Source: Boesenbergia rotunda (lineage: Eukaryota > Streptophyta > Magnoliopsida > Zingiberales > Zingiberaceae). From it: DNA of 64,000 nt. Made by a program: the position numbers and the translations under genes. Position 1 is the first letter of the stretch, and each line of letters opens with the position of its first letter. Below the pieces are notes generated by a model. It had not been told where the DNA came from, ran no database searches, and saw only the letters and a program-made list of their open reading frames with translations. Shown here one piece after another: positions 1 to 10,523 of this stretch. The DNA is taken from assembly GCA_024364735.1 (NCBI GenBank), contig JAGFNQ010005637.1, positions 233,645 to 297,644 on the forward strand, written 5' to 3'.

Positions 1-2261
1 TCTCCTCCCTCTTTTCTTTGTTCAACAATTTTGCATTGAACTGGACGAAAACAAGATTGTTCAATCGATTTGTATCTAGTCTATTCCTTTTCTTTGTATG
101 TACCTACAAAGTGTTCACATTGTTAACTCACTAATATAATAGAGAACACAATAGGATTTTAATAATTAGCAAATAAAAAGTTAGGAGTGACTAAGTACTA
201 ACCCCCTCGAATGCACTCCAATTCCTTTCACACCCCGATGAACTAGAAGTCAAAGAAAGAATTCTCATAGCCAATTTTTGCAAGTTAGGAGTTATTGCAC
301 CAAAATTTGACCACCATGTCACTACAAAAAATAATTTAAAAAAATGAAAAAAGAAACAAACAATGTTAGTAAATTTAAACTTTAAATAAGGAAAAGATTA
401 AAAGGATTATTATTAGGTTTAATTATTTACCTGGATCAAACTTGTCAAAAGACTCACAACTCACCGAGCAAGCTTTAATTGCAATAGCTTTCCCAAAAAG
501 AGACTCTTTCATCTTATACTTAGGCAACTCTTCGCTCATAATTGTATTTTGCATGTCAATATTACCCTCAAACATAACATCCAAACAATCAATTATCCCA
601 AGCGAGACATCTTGATCTAAATGAAGAAGAGGATCCTTGTAATGGTAATATGGATTCAAGAGATACGCCGTCAAATATAGTGGACTATCTAGCCTACCTT
701 TAATCCTTGCATCAATAATTTCAATAATAGACTGATAGTTTTTTGGAGCACCACCTAGTGAATTTTTTATATCTTCCTTTGCATGTAGAAGCTCGCCATA
801 TACAAAGCCCATGGATGGCTTTCTATCACCATCAACAATTCGAAGCACCTTCACCAAAGGTGCAAAAACCTTCAAGCATAATGTCACACCAGTCCAAAAT
901 CCTATACTGATCACCGTTGAGTAAGATGCTTTTCCTTTAACACTCTTGGAAAATTTGCACTGTTCCCATTCATCACTGTTAAACATTGCTCTCAATTGTC
1001 CTTTTTTCTCGGCCAAACTCTGCAAAGTTAGGAATGCTGAAGCAAATCTAGTCACTCCCGGTCTTACAATATCCCTCTTCTTCGTATGTGACCTCATCAT
1101 CGCCAAGGTCTTATGGTGAGCATAAATGAAAATAGTCAATGCCTTAGCTTGATCAATGACTTTCTTGAACCTTGGTTGGCTTCCAATGCTTTCAAGCATA
1201 AGATTTATCGTATGAGTAGCACATGAAGTCCAAAAGATTGTTGGCCTATTCTGCTTCAACAGCTTTGCAGCTCCCATATTGTTCGAGGCATTATCAGTTA
1301 CAACTTGAACAACTTTTTCTGGACCAACTTGTTGAATGCATTCTTCCACATACTCGTAGATTACTTCACTTGTGTGTGCGATGTCTGAAGACTCTTTAGA
1401 AGAAAGAAAAACAGTGCCCAACTTAGAATTAACACACAAATTCATGATACTCCTCCTCTTCCTATCACTCCAAGCATCCGTCATAATTGAGCATCCATTT
1501 AATTGCCACTCTATTTCATGTGATTTTAACAAATCATTGGTCCTTTCAACCTCCTTTTTCAAAAATGGCTCACTCATTTCATATCTAGTAGGAGGTTTGA
1601 ACCCCGGTCCATACTGACCAACCGCCTCTAACATCAACTTAAAGCTATCTAGTTCAAGAGCATGAAAAGGAATACCGGCTTCATATACCCATCTACAAAC
1701 ATAGTCTTTTACCTTATTTGTTCTTTCCTTGCAAATAGCATCAATGATGTTTTGGTCTTGCTTGCTCTTTTGTGATGTAGACTCGGGGCTGATTGTATTT
1801 GCAAATTTATCCATAGGACCGATAGAATATTGTGATTTCATAGACCCTAAAGCAGCTCCCAATTCATCAACATCAATATGGCTATCATCAGTCCTCTTAT
1901 CTCCAATATTCACCTCAGATCTCATAGTTTCATGCTGAATTTCCTTCTTTTTTTTCTTATTCTTTGCCTCATTAATTGCATTCCTACACTTCAATTGATC
2001 TTCTTTCGTAGACTTTGGACACGGAGCAACATTTCCTGATATATGTGCGATGTGTTCTTTAAGTCTACGAACTCCTCCAGACATAGGCTTGGAACACAAG
2101 ATGCATTTCAATTTATCTGGATTGGAGGGATTACTTAGAACTCCATACTCCCATCCAACATCGTTTGATTTCCGTTTAAGTGATTCAATTGTTGCTGATG
2201 AAGATGACTGGGAAACACCAATGGATGCTGTTGCTGCAGCAGCAGCACTTGAAGAACTCAT
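1..2261 (-). CDS. hAT-superfamily transposase, three exons, C-terminus off the left edge
   Basis: Cut-and-paste DNA transposase that would act in the nucleus on the ends of its own element. Exon 1 is 2261-431, exon 2 is 321-203 and exon 3 starts at 103 and leaves the window. All joins are GT..AG and the frame stays open across them. Exon 1 has a BED-type zinc finger (C53, C56, H70, H73), a lysine-rich stretch near residues 100-107, then a DUF659-type region with TDAWSD (D262) and VVTDNASNN (D323), the catalytic acidic residues expected in hAT enzymes. Exon 2 encodes the start of the hATC dimerisation domain (WW..G..TP.L and SSSGCERNWS), and exon 3 continues with HTKKRNRL. The start is the ATG at 2261, followed by a Ser/Ala-rich leader. 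An unspliced reading would stop at 423 just after the donor site and look truncated, but the splice signals explain this. No nonsense codon is visible. Domesticated use cannot be excluded, but the TIR at 3145 argues for a transposon. Confidence 0.85.
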
Positions 2262-2839
2262 CGCAAATATAATGTACCTAAATTACAAAGGATTGAAGAA
2301 AACAGACACCAAAAAATGAAAACAGAACACAAAAAAATGAAAACAGAACACCAAAAAATGAATCAACTTCATACGTGATACAGAATACAAATACAGTTAA
2401 ACACATATGGTGATACTGATACCTTGGCTCGCAACTATCTTTCTCGCGACTGAGGAGGAACGGGCGGCGGGCTGAGTCGGCTGACGAAGGAGGAACGGGC
2501 GACGGGCTGGTGGCGCAAGGCTGAGAAAATGTGGATTAGCGAGGGCGGGCTGACGGCGCGTGGGCGAGGCGGCGAGGAGATGTTGTCCGCCTGCTCGAGG
2601 CGGCGCGAGGGCGAGGAGACGCGAGCCGTCTTCGTCCTCACGCGAGGATAATCACGACGCGAGGAGCGCGAGAAGGATCACGAGCCGTCTTCGTCCTCGC
2701 GCGAGGATGATCAGGAGTTCAGGATGCGAGGAGATGAAATGGAGAGTCGGGAGAGTCGGGAGGACGTGTGCGAGGACGAGCTAACCCTAATTTCATTTTC
2801 TATATTCTTAATTCTTATATCAAATTTCATTAAAAAATT

Positions 2840-3125
2840 AAAAAAAAAATCTGAACGGCCCAGCCCGCCCAGCCCGGCCGCCCGCCCAGCCCGCCCAGCA
2901 CGGCCGCCCAGCCCGCCCGCCCGCCCAGCCCCCGCCCAGCTCGTCCGCCCGCCCAGAGCCCGCCCAGCCCGCCCAGCCCGCCCAGCCCGCCCAGACCCGC
3001 CCAGACCCGCCCAGACCCGCCTAGGCGCCGCCTAGGCGGCCACCCGCCACAACCGTGCCGAATCACACAAATTCGGGGCGGCTGGGGGCCGATTGGCGCC
3101 TAGGCGGCGCCTAGGCGCCCGCCCA
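2840..3125. repeat. GC-rich subterminal repeat block of the hAT element
   Basis: Dense short repeats of CCCGCCCAGC and related words, then overlapping palindromes CGCCTAGGCG between about 3020 and 3120. The GC content is far above the AT-rich surroundings. Open frames in both directions here come only from the lack of AT-rich stop codons and are not genes. The likely role is as transposase binding sites next to the terminal inverted repeat. Confidence 0.6.
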
Positions 3126-3424
3126 GCCCGATTTTTGCAACACTGCATGATACTAAGGTAGCAGCAATTAAACAAGACATGCTTATCATGCACTAACAAA
3201 GGAAGATAGTATAGGAAAGATAGTGCATGATACTAATAGTAAAGAGATCAAAGGAAACAATCTTACAATAACGTTACTAACATAAATATGAGAAAAAGCT
3301 AAACTCACATAACCATTCACTAACCTGACCAACAGGTATAGCAATAAAATGAGTGTACATACTGTACATTCCTATTCTGCACAGAATAAGCACATAACAA
3401 ACATATAACAAGTACTGAATGTAG

Positions 3425-3790
3425 GAGAAACACTATATCATGGTGGTCCCCTAGGCAGTCAGGGTATATAACGCAGGAGAAACGCTCAACCATGGACAGG
3501 TCCCGTGGGCGAACAAGTCTCGTGGGCGGACAAGATGAGGTAGCTGTCATATAAATAGTCACTGTTGCGGGAGAAACGCTCTACCATAAACGGTCCCGTG
3601 AGTTGACAGGATGAGGTAGCTATCTAGCTCCTCAGCTACTGATTGTGGGAGAAATGCTCCACCACGGACGAGTCCCGTGGGCAGTCAGGCTATGCAGTCA
3701 CTGTCTGCTAGAGAAACACTATCATGGACAGGTCCCGTGGACCGACAGGGTGTGTCGCTATCTAGTTACGGACTGTGGGCGCTAATACGT
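3425..3790. repeat. Degenerate tandem repeat, about five units of 50-95 bp
   Basis: Five diverged units each start with a GGAGAAACGCT-like word (near 3425, 3476, 3570, 3648 and 3710) and carry a GGTCCCGTGGGC-like word about 25 bases later, with AGGATGAGGTAGCT in some. No coding potential. The host sequence (3154-3424 and 3791-4020) is otherwise featureless repeat-like DNA. Confidence 0.6.
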
Positions 3791-4019
3791 ACCACTATCT
3801 GGCTAGTGGGCAGTCCAATTGCATAGGGATACAATAAGTAACAAGTATAACAACATGTATATAACATCATCAAGTAAAACAGGAACAATCTCATCAAGAG
3901 GATATTAGTCATTAAGTAATAAATATAGTATGTCAGTCCAAAGAAAATAACTTACTAGGATACTCTTTCACTTTGCTATGCTATGATATCTATCATGTCT
4001 AGGCACGAGTCTTAAGTAT

Positions 4020-4208
4020 ACAAATATACTATGGTCTGGCGGTGACGGGGCGGTCAATGATCGCTGACCGCCTAGGCGGTTAAATATTTTTTTATTATTT
4101 TTTATACATAATATTATAAATAATCATTATTCTTTATAATATTTACTTTTAATAAAATATGTTTATTAAAAATTTTAAATTTAATCTAAATATTTAAAAA
4201 TAAAAATC

Positions 4209-4239
<31 letters not shown>

Positions 4240-4679
4240 CATGAGATAATTTTATTAGACTTCAATTAAGTCTATTTAAATTATCCGAATTATAGTTAGA
4301 AGCTGATTAAAATTATTAATCTAAAGTAATTGAATTAAATCCTAACTTACAACTTACCCACGTACCCTGTTTCTGCACAGCGATGAGTTTGATGCACACT
4401 TGGACCGTGCGACTAGTTTGGACGTGTCATTAGGTTCACCCGTCGTTGGGATCGGGCGATGCCTTCGCCGATCTCAAGTGACGCCTCTGAGCCCGTCGCC
4501 GAGCCCGAGTGGCGCATTCAAGCCCGTCACCAGGCCCGAACGACACCTACAGGCTCCACGGTGGCGGAACAAGATGAGCTACCACCTAAAACACCGCCTC
4601 AGGCTGAGGTGGTGCGGTTGATGCTCGCCTTCCGCCTAGGCTGCGCCTAGGCAACCGCCTCAACCACCATTTAGAACAC
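4020..4679. mobile_element. Non-autonomous hAT-like element with clear right terminus
   Basis: The right end reads, on the minus strand, CAGTGTTCTAAATGGTGG followed by CGCCTAGGCG-type palindromes, the same terminal style as the hAT at 1-3145. Near 4050-4080 the left side has GACCGCCTAGGCGGT-type palindromes, but a clean left terminus is not visible and the left limit is approximate. The interior is AT-rich with a (TA)n run at 4217-4239 and a GC-rich block at 4400-4660. No transposase. A (TA)n run follows directly at about 4680-4706. Confidence 0.45.
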
Positions 4680-4706
4680 TGATATATATATATATATATA
4701 TATATA

Positions 4707-6558
4707 ACCCAAACAGAAATAACAAATGAGACAGTATAGATGTTAAATAGACTAACATAAGGTCATGCAACAAAGGTCAATCACAAGAATAATATAGAGC
4801 GAATAAAAGATACGCAAGTAACTGCTGCCTAAACAATATATAATAAGAATTAATCATGTAGCCAAAGAAACTACAGAGGTTAAAACAAGGACTACTCAAC
4901 TCAATTGTAGAACATTTTAACTGTCTTCAAGTCAAAGGGTTTGACTTGAGCTCGAATCTTACAAGCATAGGATACAAAGCAAATTAATGTATCTATAATG
5001 CGTGTATAAATCAATCTACCCATCTGTTCAGTAAGTTCATTGACTATTAATTAATTAGTCAAATAACTCTTAATTGATATCCCATCAATTATCAATTTGA
5101 TTAAAAATTTCATTACTACTAAATTAATTTATTTAATCCACTAATAACTAATTCATTTAATGATCATCCGATTCCTCATTTTAATTCAATTATTCTATTG
5201 GTTAATCATCCAATTAACCAATTAATTAATAGGTCTGTTAATAACTCAAATCATTAACACTAAATCCTAATTAACTCCAAGGTAATTAAATTAATCTCAT
5301 GATTAATTGATTAATCCATTAACAATAATTAATTAATTATTATCTAACTAATCAATACCAATTAAATCCGCTAACTAAGCATTAACTGCTATCATTGATT
5401 AATCTATGAATTAATTTGATAAATCAATTAATGCATTTCCTATTAAGCTGGTAATTCAATTAACCAAACTCCTTAATTAAAGCATGGAATCATAATTTAA
5501 GTAACCTTGTCGTTAACTAAATCATAAAATCCTAGTTAAATTAATCTCACCGTTAATTAGGCATACACACGGTTAATCAACTAAAACCAATTTACACAAT
5601 TTAAGTCCTAGTTACCTTGGTTTTTCGATGACTGTCAATGGCATCGGGACAGAATCTATGGGTGGTCAACGGTGGCCTGGTTGGTCAATTCGGGTGGTTG
5701 GTGATGCCCACAAATGTCGAAGCGGCGACGACGACAGCTGCGACCCTTCTTTGTGGCATTCAACCGAGGGAGTCGTGCGGTTGTTTTAGGTGGCCTAACA
5801 GCCTACATCGGCGGCGGCGTATGATCGAACGGAGGAGGTTTGGTGTCCAGCGAGTTGCGACAACGATACAGGCGCGCATATGTGGCGGTTTTTCTCGTGG
5901 AGGAACGACGATTGACTGCGGCGAGGAGAACCCCGAAGAGCAGCAGTGCAGACCTCGGGAGAGAATACAGAGGTTTTGCTGACATATAGGGGCAGCGAGG
6001 AAAAGGTTGTGGTTGATTGGTGAGCGAGTGACAGAAGAGCATGCGTGAGTGGTAGCGGATCGCTGCAGGGAGATGGAACAGTGGCGAAGGCATCTTAGGG
6101 TTTGATTGAATGAACTTAGGTGTTATATTCATTCCAACTCTTAACTTAAATGAGATAAACAAAATATGCTTTTCTAGACCCTATCCGATTTATCCTATTA
6201 AAATATTCATAAAATTCATTTTGAATTCTGAAAATTGCAATAAAATCATATATATTCTTTTATATTTATTTCTATATTTATTGTGAATTATTTTTTTTTA
6301 TTTCCTTAATTAAATTCAATTAGATCAAATCTTAATAGTTTTAATTTCTATATATATATAAAGCATCATTTCTTCTAGAAGTTATTGAATATATACGTTT
6401 TCTATGAGAGAAGGTGCAAAAGTACGAGTCATTGAACCCAGAATGCGGTCAATATGATGTATAGTAGTTCCTTAGCTTTCCTCTTCAATGTCCAACACCA
6501 CCACTCTTGACCCTAGTCTCTATTTGATGCCACATATCTTGTCTTCCTCTTGTATCAA
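4707..6558. other. Intergenic repeat debris; possible decayed gypsy LTR
   Basis: No supportable gene. 5040-5600 is extreme low-complexity DNA built from TTAATT/AATTAA words. 5630-6090 is GC-richer with overlapping open frames on both strands, followed by AT-rich DNA. The order (long AT-rich part, a CTTACCTTGG-like word, a GC-rich block, then AT-rich) resembles the minus-oriented gypsy LTR at 37105-39391, so this may be an old LTR. I found no end sequences or target duplication. Confidence 0.3.
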
Positions 6559-6568
6559 CTTACATCAA

Positions 6569-6779
6569 GAGGAACAACACGGGATGGACTGATGGTTAGT
6601 GCGTGAGTGTTGCCACCTTGAGGTATGGGGGTCAAAACCGGGCAAAGCCAATGTGCCCGCTCTCCCCACGCGTTAGCCACAACATCCGGGCTAGTAGCCT
6701 CCGTGATTTATCTCCTCTGTGTTGGCCCTGGGATGGGTTGGCGGGGGTGCTGGAGGGGAGCGAATCACCTTTTTACCAC
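6569..6779 (+). mobile_element. SINE-like retroposon with 10-bp target-site duplication
   Basis: A 211-bp GC-richer segment flanked by CTTACATCAA on both sides (6559-6568 and 6780-6789). The 5' part has a tRNA-like A box (TGATGGTTAGTGCG, about 6590) and a B-box-like GGGGGTCAAAACC (about 6627). The 3' end carries a short T run. This fits a tRNA-derived SINE. The sequence family is not one I can name, and it differs from the Au copies below. Confidence 0.55.
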
Positions 6780-6789
6780 CTTACATCAA

Positions 6790-8028
6790 TAGCCTCCCCT
6801 TGGTTGTTGGCTAGAGCTCCTCGATATTGGTGCCTAGTCTTTGGAACATTTCTTCATCAATACTTTTGCCACGAACAAGCTCTCGTAGCTCTAGGGCTAT
6901 AGCCCACATGCCTATTGTATGGAGAACTGCTTTTCCCATTATTGGATCTCCAACTCATGTCGAACTCAATCCAACTCTACTTCGATGATGTGCTACATTG
7001 CATTCTCTCTAGCCACTAATTCCGCCCCTTATCAGACACATTATGTTGATACTACAAAAATAGTCAATGTCTCATGCACTGGGCCTAGGGTCATCTTCTA
7101 GATGCCTCCCTCTTATCTTTGTTCCTAGTTCGACTCCATGCAATGAAGAACTAAATCCCAAATAAGGATCCAATTTAGCTAAAATAAAAAGGGAAGCACC
7201 AGCTAAGGAAAATAAATAAATCTTTTTTTAATAAAAACAAAGAATGAGGAGAAATGTTGAGGGTCCACCATTTAAGTGGTATCCCATAGATGGTTAGGAT
7301 TCTTATAGCACGTTTAGAAGAAGAATTTATGAATTTCTAGAAAGTGAATTCTCAAGTACGAATAGATCTCATCAAGTGAGTGACAAACCACATGGCAACT
7401 TTTACATCATTCTTGGCTCGCACAATTTTAGTGTAAACCTATTTCCTCTCTTAAAATTGCTCTTTTGTTTATTTAATTAGTAATTTCAAATATTTACATG
7501 TAATTAATTTTTTCCTATAAAGTTTTGAATACTATCATTAGTAAAATGTGCAAGAAATGGTATCATGTCATTAATTTCTTGTTTAGTTTGGTTTCATTCA
7601 TAAGAAATACTATCATAAGCATAATTGTTTGGTTTTCATTTCCTCTCAACTTTTATAAATTACATGACATAGTGAAATTTTGAGTCAGAAACATAAACCC
7701 CATGACCCTCATGTGGAAGACAAGCTTAGGTTCATGAGTTACTAGAAAAAACCATCCAAGTTATTATTATTTTACACTTATAACCCAATGATGACATGCA
7801 CATAGTTAAATTATCATCTATAAAGAATGAAATCATTATCCTTAAAATCATGATTGAATAGGCCTAAACATGACAATCTTAGTTTTGATGAACAGTGAGG
7901 TTTTAATAGATTTATAGATTCGTTAGATGATATTGTAAATTATTTTGACCGACATAACTTCACCTCAATAGACAAGCATGTTTTGTCGACAACAAACTCA
8001 TAGAAACCATAAAGGAATTTTGGTAAGT
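6790..8028. other. No gene seen
   Basis: AT-rich DNA without a coding frame, splice-linked exons or repeat ends that I can support. If the membrane-protein gene extends leftwards, this would lie in its intron. Confidence 0.5.
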
Positions 8029-8046
8029 ATTCAGAACCACCATATA

Positions 8047-8223
8047 TTGGAGTTTTGATGCAACGGTAAAGTTATTAGCGTATGACCGAAGGTCACGGGT
8101 TTGGATCGCAAAAATAACCTCTTGCAATGCATGCTAAGATTGCATATAATAGACCCAATGTAGAGTGACCCTTCCCAGGATCTCGCATTGGCAGGAGTTT
8201 CATGCACCGGACTGCCATTTTGT
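8047..8223 (+). mobile_element. Au SINE, copy 1
   Basis: Recognised as the Au SINE family: a tRNA-like A box in GATGCAACGGTAAAG, B box GGTCACGGGTTTGGATCG, then the family body (CCTCTTGCAATGC, ACAATAGACCC-like and CCCTTCCC words) and the CACCGGACTGCC end with a T tail. Flanks AGAACCACCATATAT and AAAACCACCATTATAT form an imperfect target-site duplication at about 8031 and 8226. Confidence 0.8.
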
Positions 8224-8240
8224 TCAAAACCACCATTATA

Positions 8241-10523
8241 TGTAAGAGCAGAATTTATAACATATTTGCCTAAATAAAATGAAAATTAGTTGGACAATAT
8301 GTGGGGTATGTTAGTTTAAGGTGAAATTATCTAATAAAATTATGTTTTCCTAATTAAATGAAAATTAGTTGAAACATATGTGGCACTACATTTTAAGGTA
8401 CAATTACCTAATAAATTTTCACAACCAAAATCACAAGTGAGCCAAATTTAAAGACAACATCTCAAGATTTTAATTGAATTACAGTTAATGAACTTTAAGT
8501 CAAAATAAAAGAATTGGACTTAAAAAGCCTTTTGATAACTCGAACCTAGGAAAGTGTACAGATAACATTTTAGAAGTGCCTTATAACAACAATTGGATGA
8601 ATCTCTTAATGATACAACTTTAGGAGAACCATCTGAAAACATTTTAGAAGAATCTCTAATAGTGTGTTAGACAAACCCTTTAATAATATAATTTTAATAG
8701 AACCTTCTTCTATTGACTTAATCCCTTCATAAAACAATCAATTTGATGTTGATGTAATGTTAGGCTCACAAATTATGCCTTATTCATGTGGTAGAAAGAA
8801 ACCAAAAGAAAAAATTGAATAAAACAAATAAATTAAGCTAGTGAACTAGAAATTCAAAACATCAATTTAAAAAGTTTGCAAATCAATAAGGAGTTCCATT
8901 TACATGTTTCCTTTTTTATTTTCTTTGATCTAGCAATAGTAGGAATGAAATTGTATAGAGCAATGATTATTTTGAATTACCTGCTCATATGGTAAATTAC
9001 ATGTTGCATTCATCATTTAAATTTTCTCATAGTTTCTACTTTTGAAGTATGCATATCCATTATGTCTAGATTGTTTGTCATTTTTCTGAGGAAAATTAAT
9101 TACAATGCAGATTTGTTTAATTGATCAATTTATTTAATCGTTAATTTAATTTTAAAATTGGAGGATATTTAAATTTATATGGAGAAATTTAAACGCGCAC
9201 CTTCATATGCTATCTTTGTCACAACCTTGTTTTTGCGGTTTCATCCTCGAATTTACTATCACATATTGTTCGTATTGTGAAGGCGTGTACATTGTTATCA
9301 TTCTATGGTAAACAGAAATATTTTTCTTATTTGTTGGAATGTGCGACCAAAAAGAAGGAAAACAAAGTCAAAGGTTAGAAGGAAAAGTAAATATGAACTT
9401 ATTTTTTTCCCAATGCAAGTGACCATCCAAAGAAGAAAATGAATACTTTATTATGTGAATGACAAGACTGGGACAATATTGTTATTCTTCTTTACACATT
9501 GGATCCTAATTGCAAATACCTGCAACTTGCCTAAATTCAATCTACTCGGTTCGGGAAAATGATGTAAATTAGGAATTAAAATTTCTTTTAAATTTTAAAT
9601 TGTAATCCATTTTGTAAATTTTTCTGTTTTAGGTGTCAAAGGCTTGATAACCTTTTTATTCGGTAATCAATCCCAACTAGAAGAAAGAGTTTTTAGGAAT
9701 TTGGATAATTTTTCTAGTTTGGTAGGGATTTTATATTTCCTTCTTGTCAATTTATTCGTAAATTATCTGAGTCTTTTCAGGTAAGTGTGTATTTCTATCC
9801 ATTTGTTTAATTTTATTTTCTAATTTTTGTTGGGTTGATGCCTTGAAACAAGCAACTTCCCATTATAATTTATATTTGAGTTAGTAATATTTTCTTTCGA
9901 TAAAGTTGGTGCTTTGCGTTCACCTCTTTCGGTAGCCTGGTGCTGTGTTACTATTAAAAGCCTGGTGCTTCTGTAAAGACTTTGGAGGTTGAAATTTATC
10001 AAATCAATTTTTGAATATAGAATTTCAAATCCAACCATTTCCTTATTGCATCTTTCTGGCACATCTAGTTCTTTCGGTTAACATAGTAACAATTGTAATT
10101 AGAACACTGAATATGTTTTAGATTTTCTTCACAATGTCATGACAACCAAAATGCAATTGCTATCTGTTAGACATCCTTCTTCCTCAGTAATTCATGAGTG
10201 AAAATGTTTAGAATCTTCCTTATCAGCTTATCTGTCTGTGTAGTTTATCATCTTGTCTGGCCTGCTGTCTTGTCAATGTTCTGTTCTGATACACCCTATC
10301 ACCTGTAAATAATGTTTTATTTTGGTGGTCATCAATGATCTCACAAATGATTGACTATGATCCCTAGACTAGAAAACTAGTACGTTGTAACTTGTTAGTT
10401 GTTACTAGTATGCCTGACATGTGTTGTATGGTTCCTAGAAAGTTTCTTTGTTGTACATATATATTATTTGTAGCTTCTCCTCAAATTAACTTATATTTCT
10501 TGTGGAAATTTGTATTCTTGAAG
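8241..10523. other. No exon found upstream of the membrane-protein gene
   Basis: AT-rich, non-coding. The glycine-rich exons expected before the first visible exon of this gene family would be GC-rich and rich in GGN codons. None is present here. A GTAAGT-type donor after a TTTTCAG near 9780 has no coding frame in front of it. Probably intron or upstream DNA. Confidence 0.4.

Larger units (their letters stand above)
1..3145 (-). mobile_element. Autonomous hAT transposon, 5' part including right terminal inverted repeat
   Basis: The element holds the transposase above plus about 0.9 kb of upstream DNA ending in a terminus that reads, on the minus strand, CAGTGTTGCAAAAATCGGGC, a typical plant hAT start. 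The 8 bases after it, CATGATAC at 3146-3153, are the expected target-site duplication, but the partner copy lies left of the window and cannot be checked. Subterminal DNA from about 2840 to 3130 is packed with CCCGCCCAG and CGCCTAGGCG motifs, the kind of repeated subterminal motif hAT transposases bind. The element is cut by the left edge of the window, so only one end is seen. Confidence 0.75.

Noticed and set aside
423..430. Premature stop in the hAT transposase
   Set aside because: The stop lies just inside an intron, and the donor at 430 with the acceptor at 322 restores the hATC domain.
2435..3066. Several open frames on both strands
   Set aside because: They come from the CCCGCCCAG subterminal repeats of the hAT, and the products are simple-sequence peptides.
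5638..6162. Frames of 114 codons (+) and 119 codons (-)
   Set aside because: They are antisense to each other, have no start context or domain, and sit in what looks like a decayed LTR.
9755..9790. Exon ending in TTTTCAG/GTAAGTGTG
   Set aside because: No open frame or family similarity in front of the donor.
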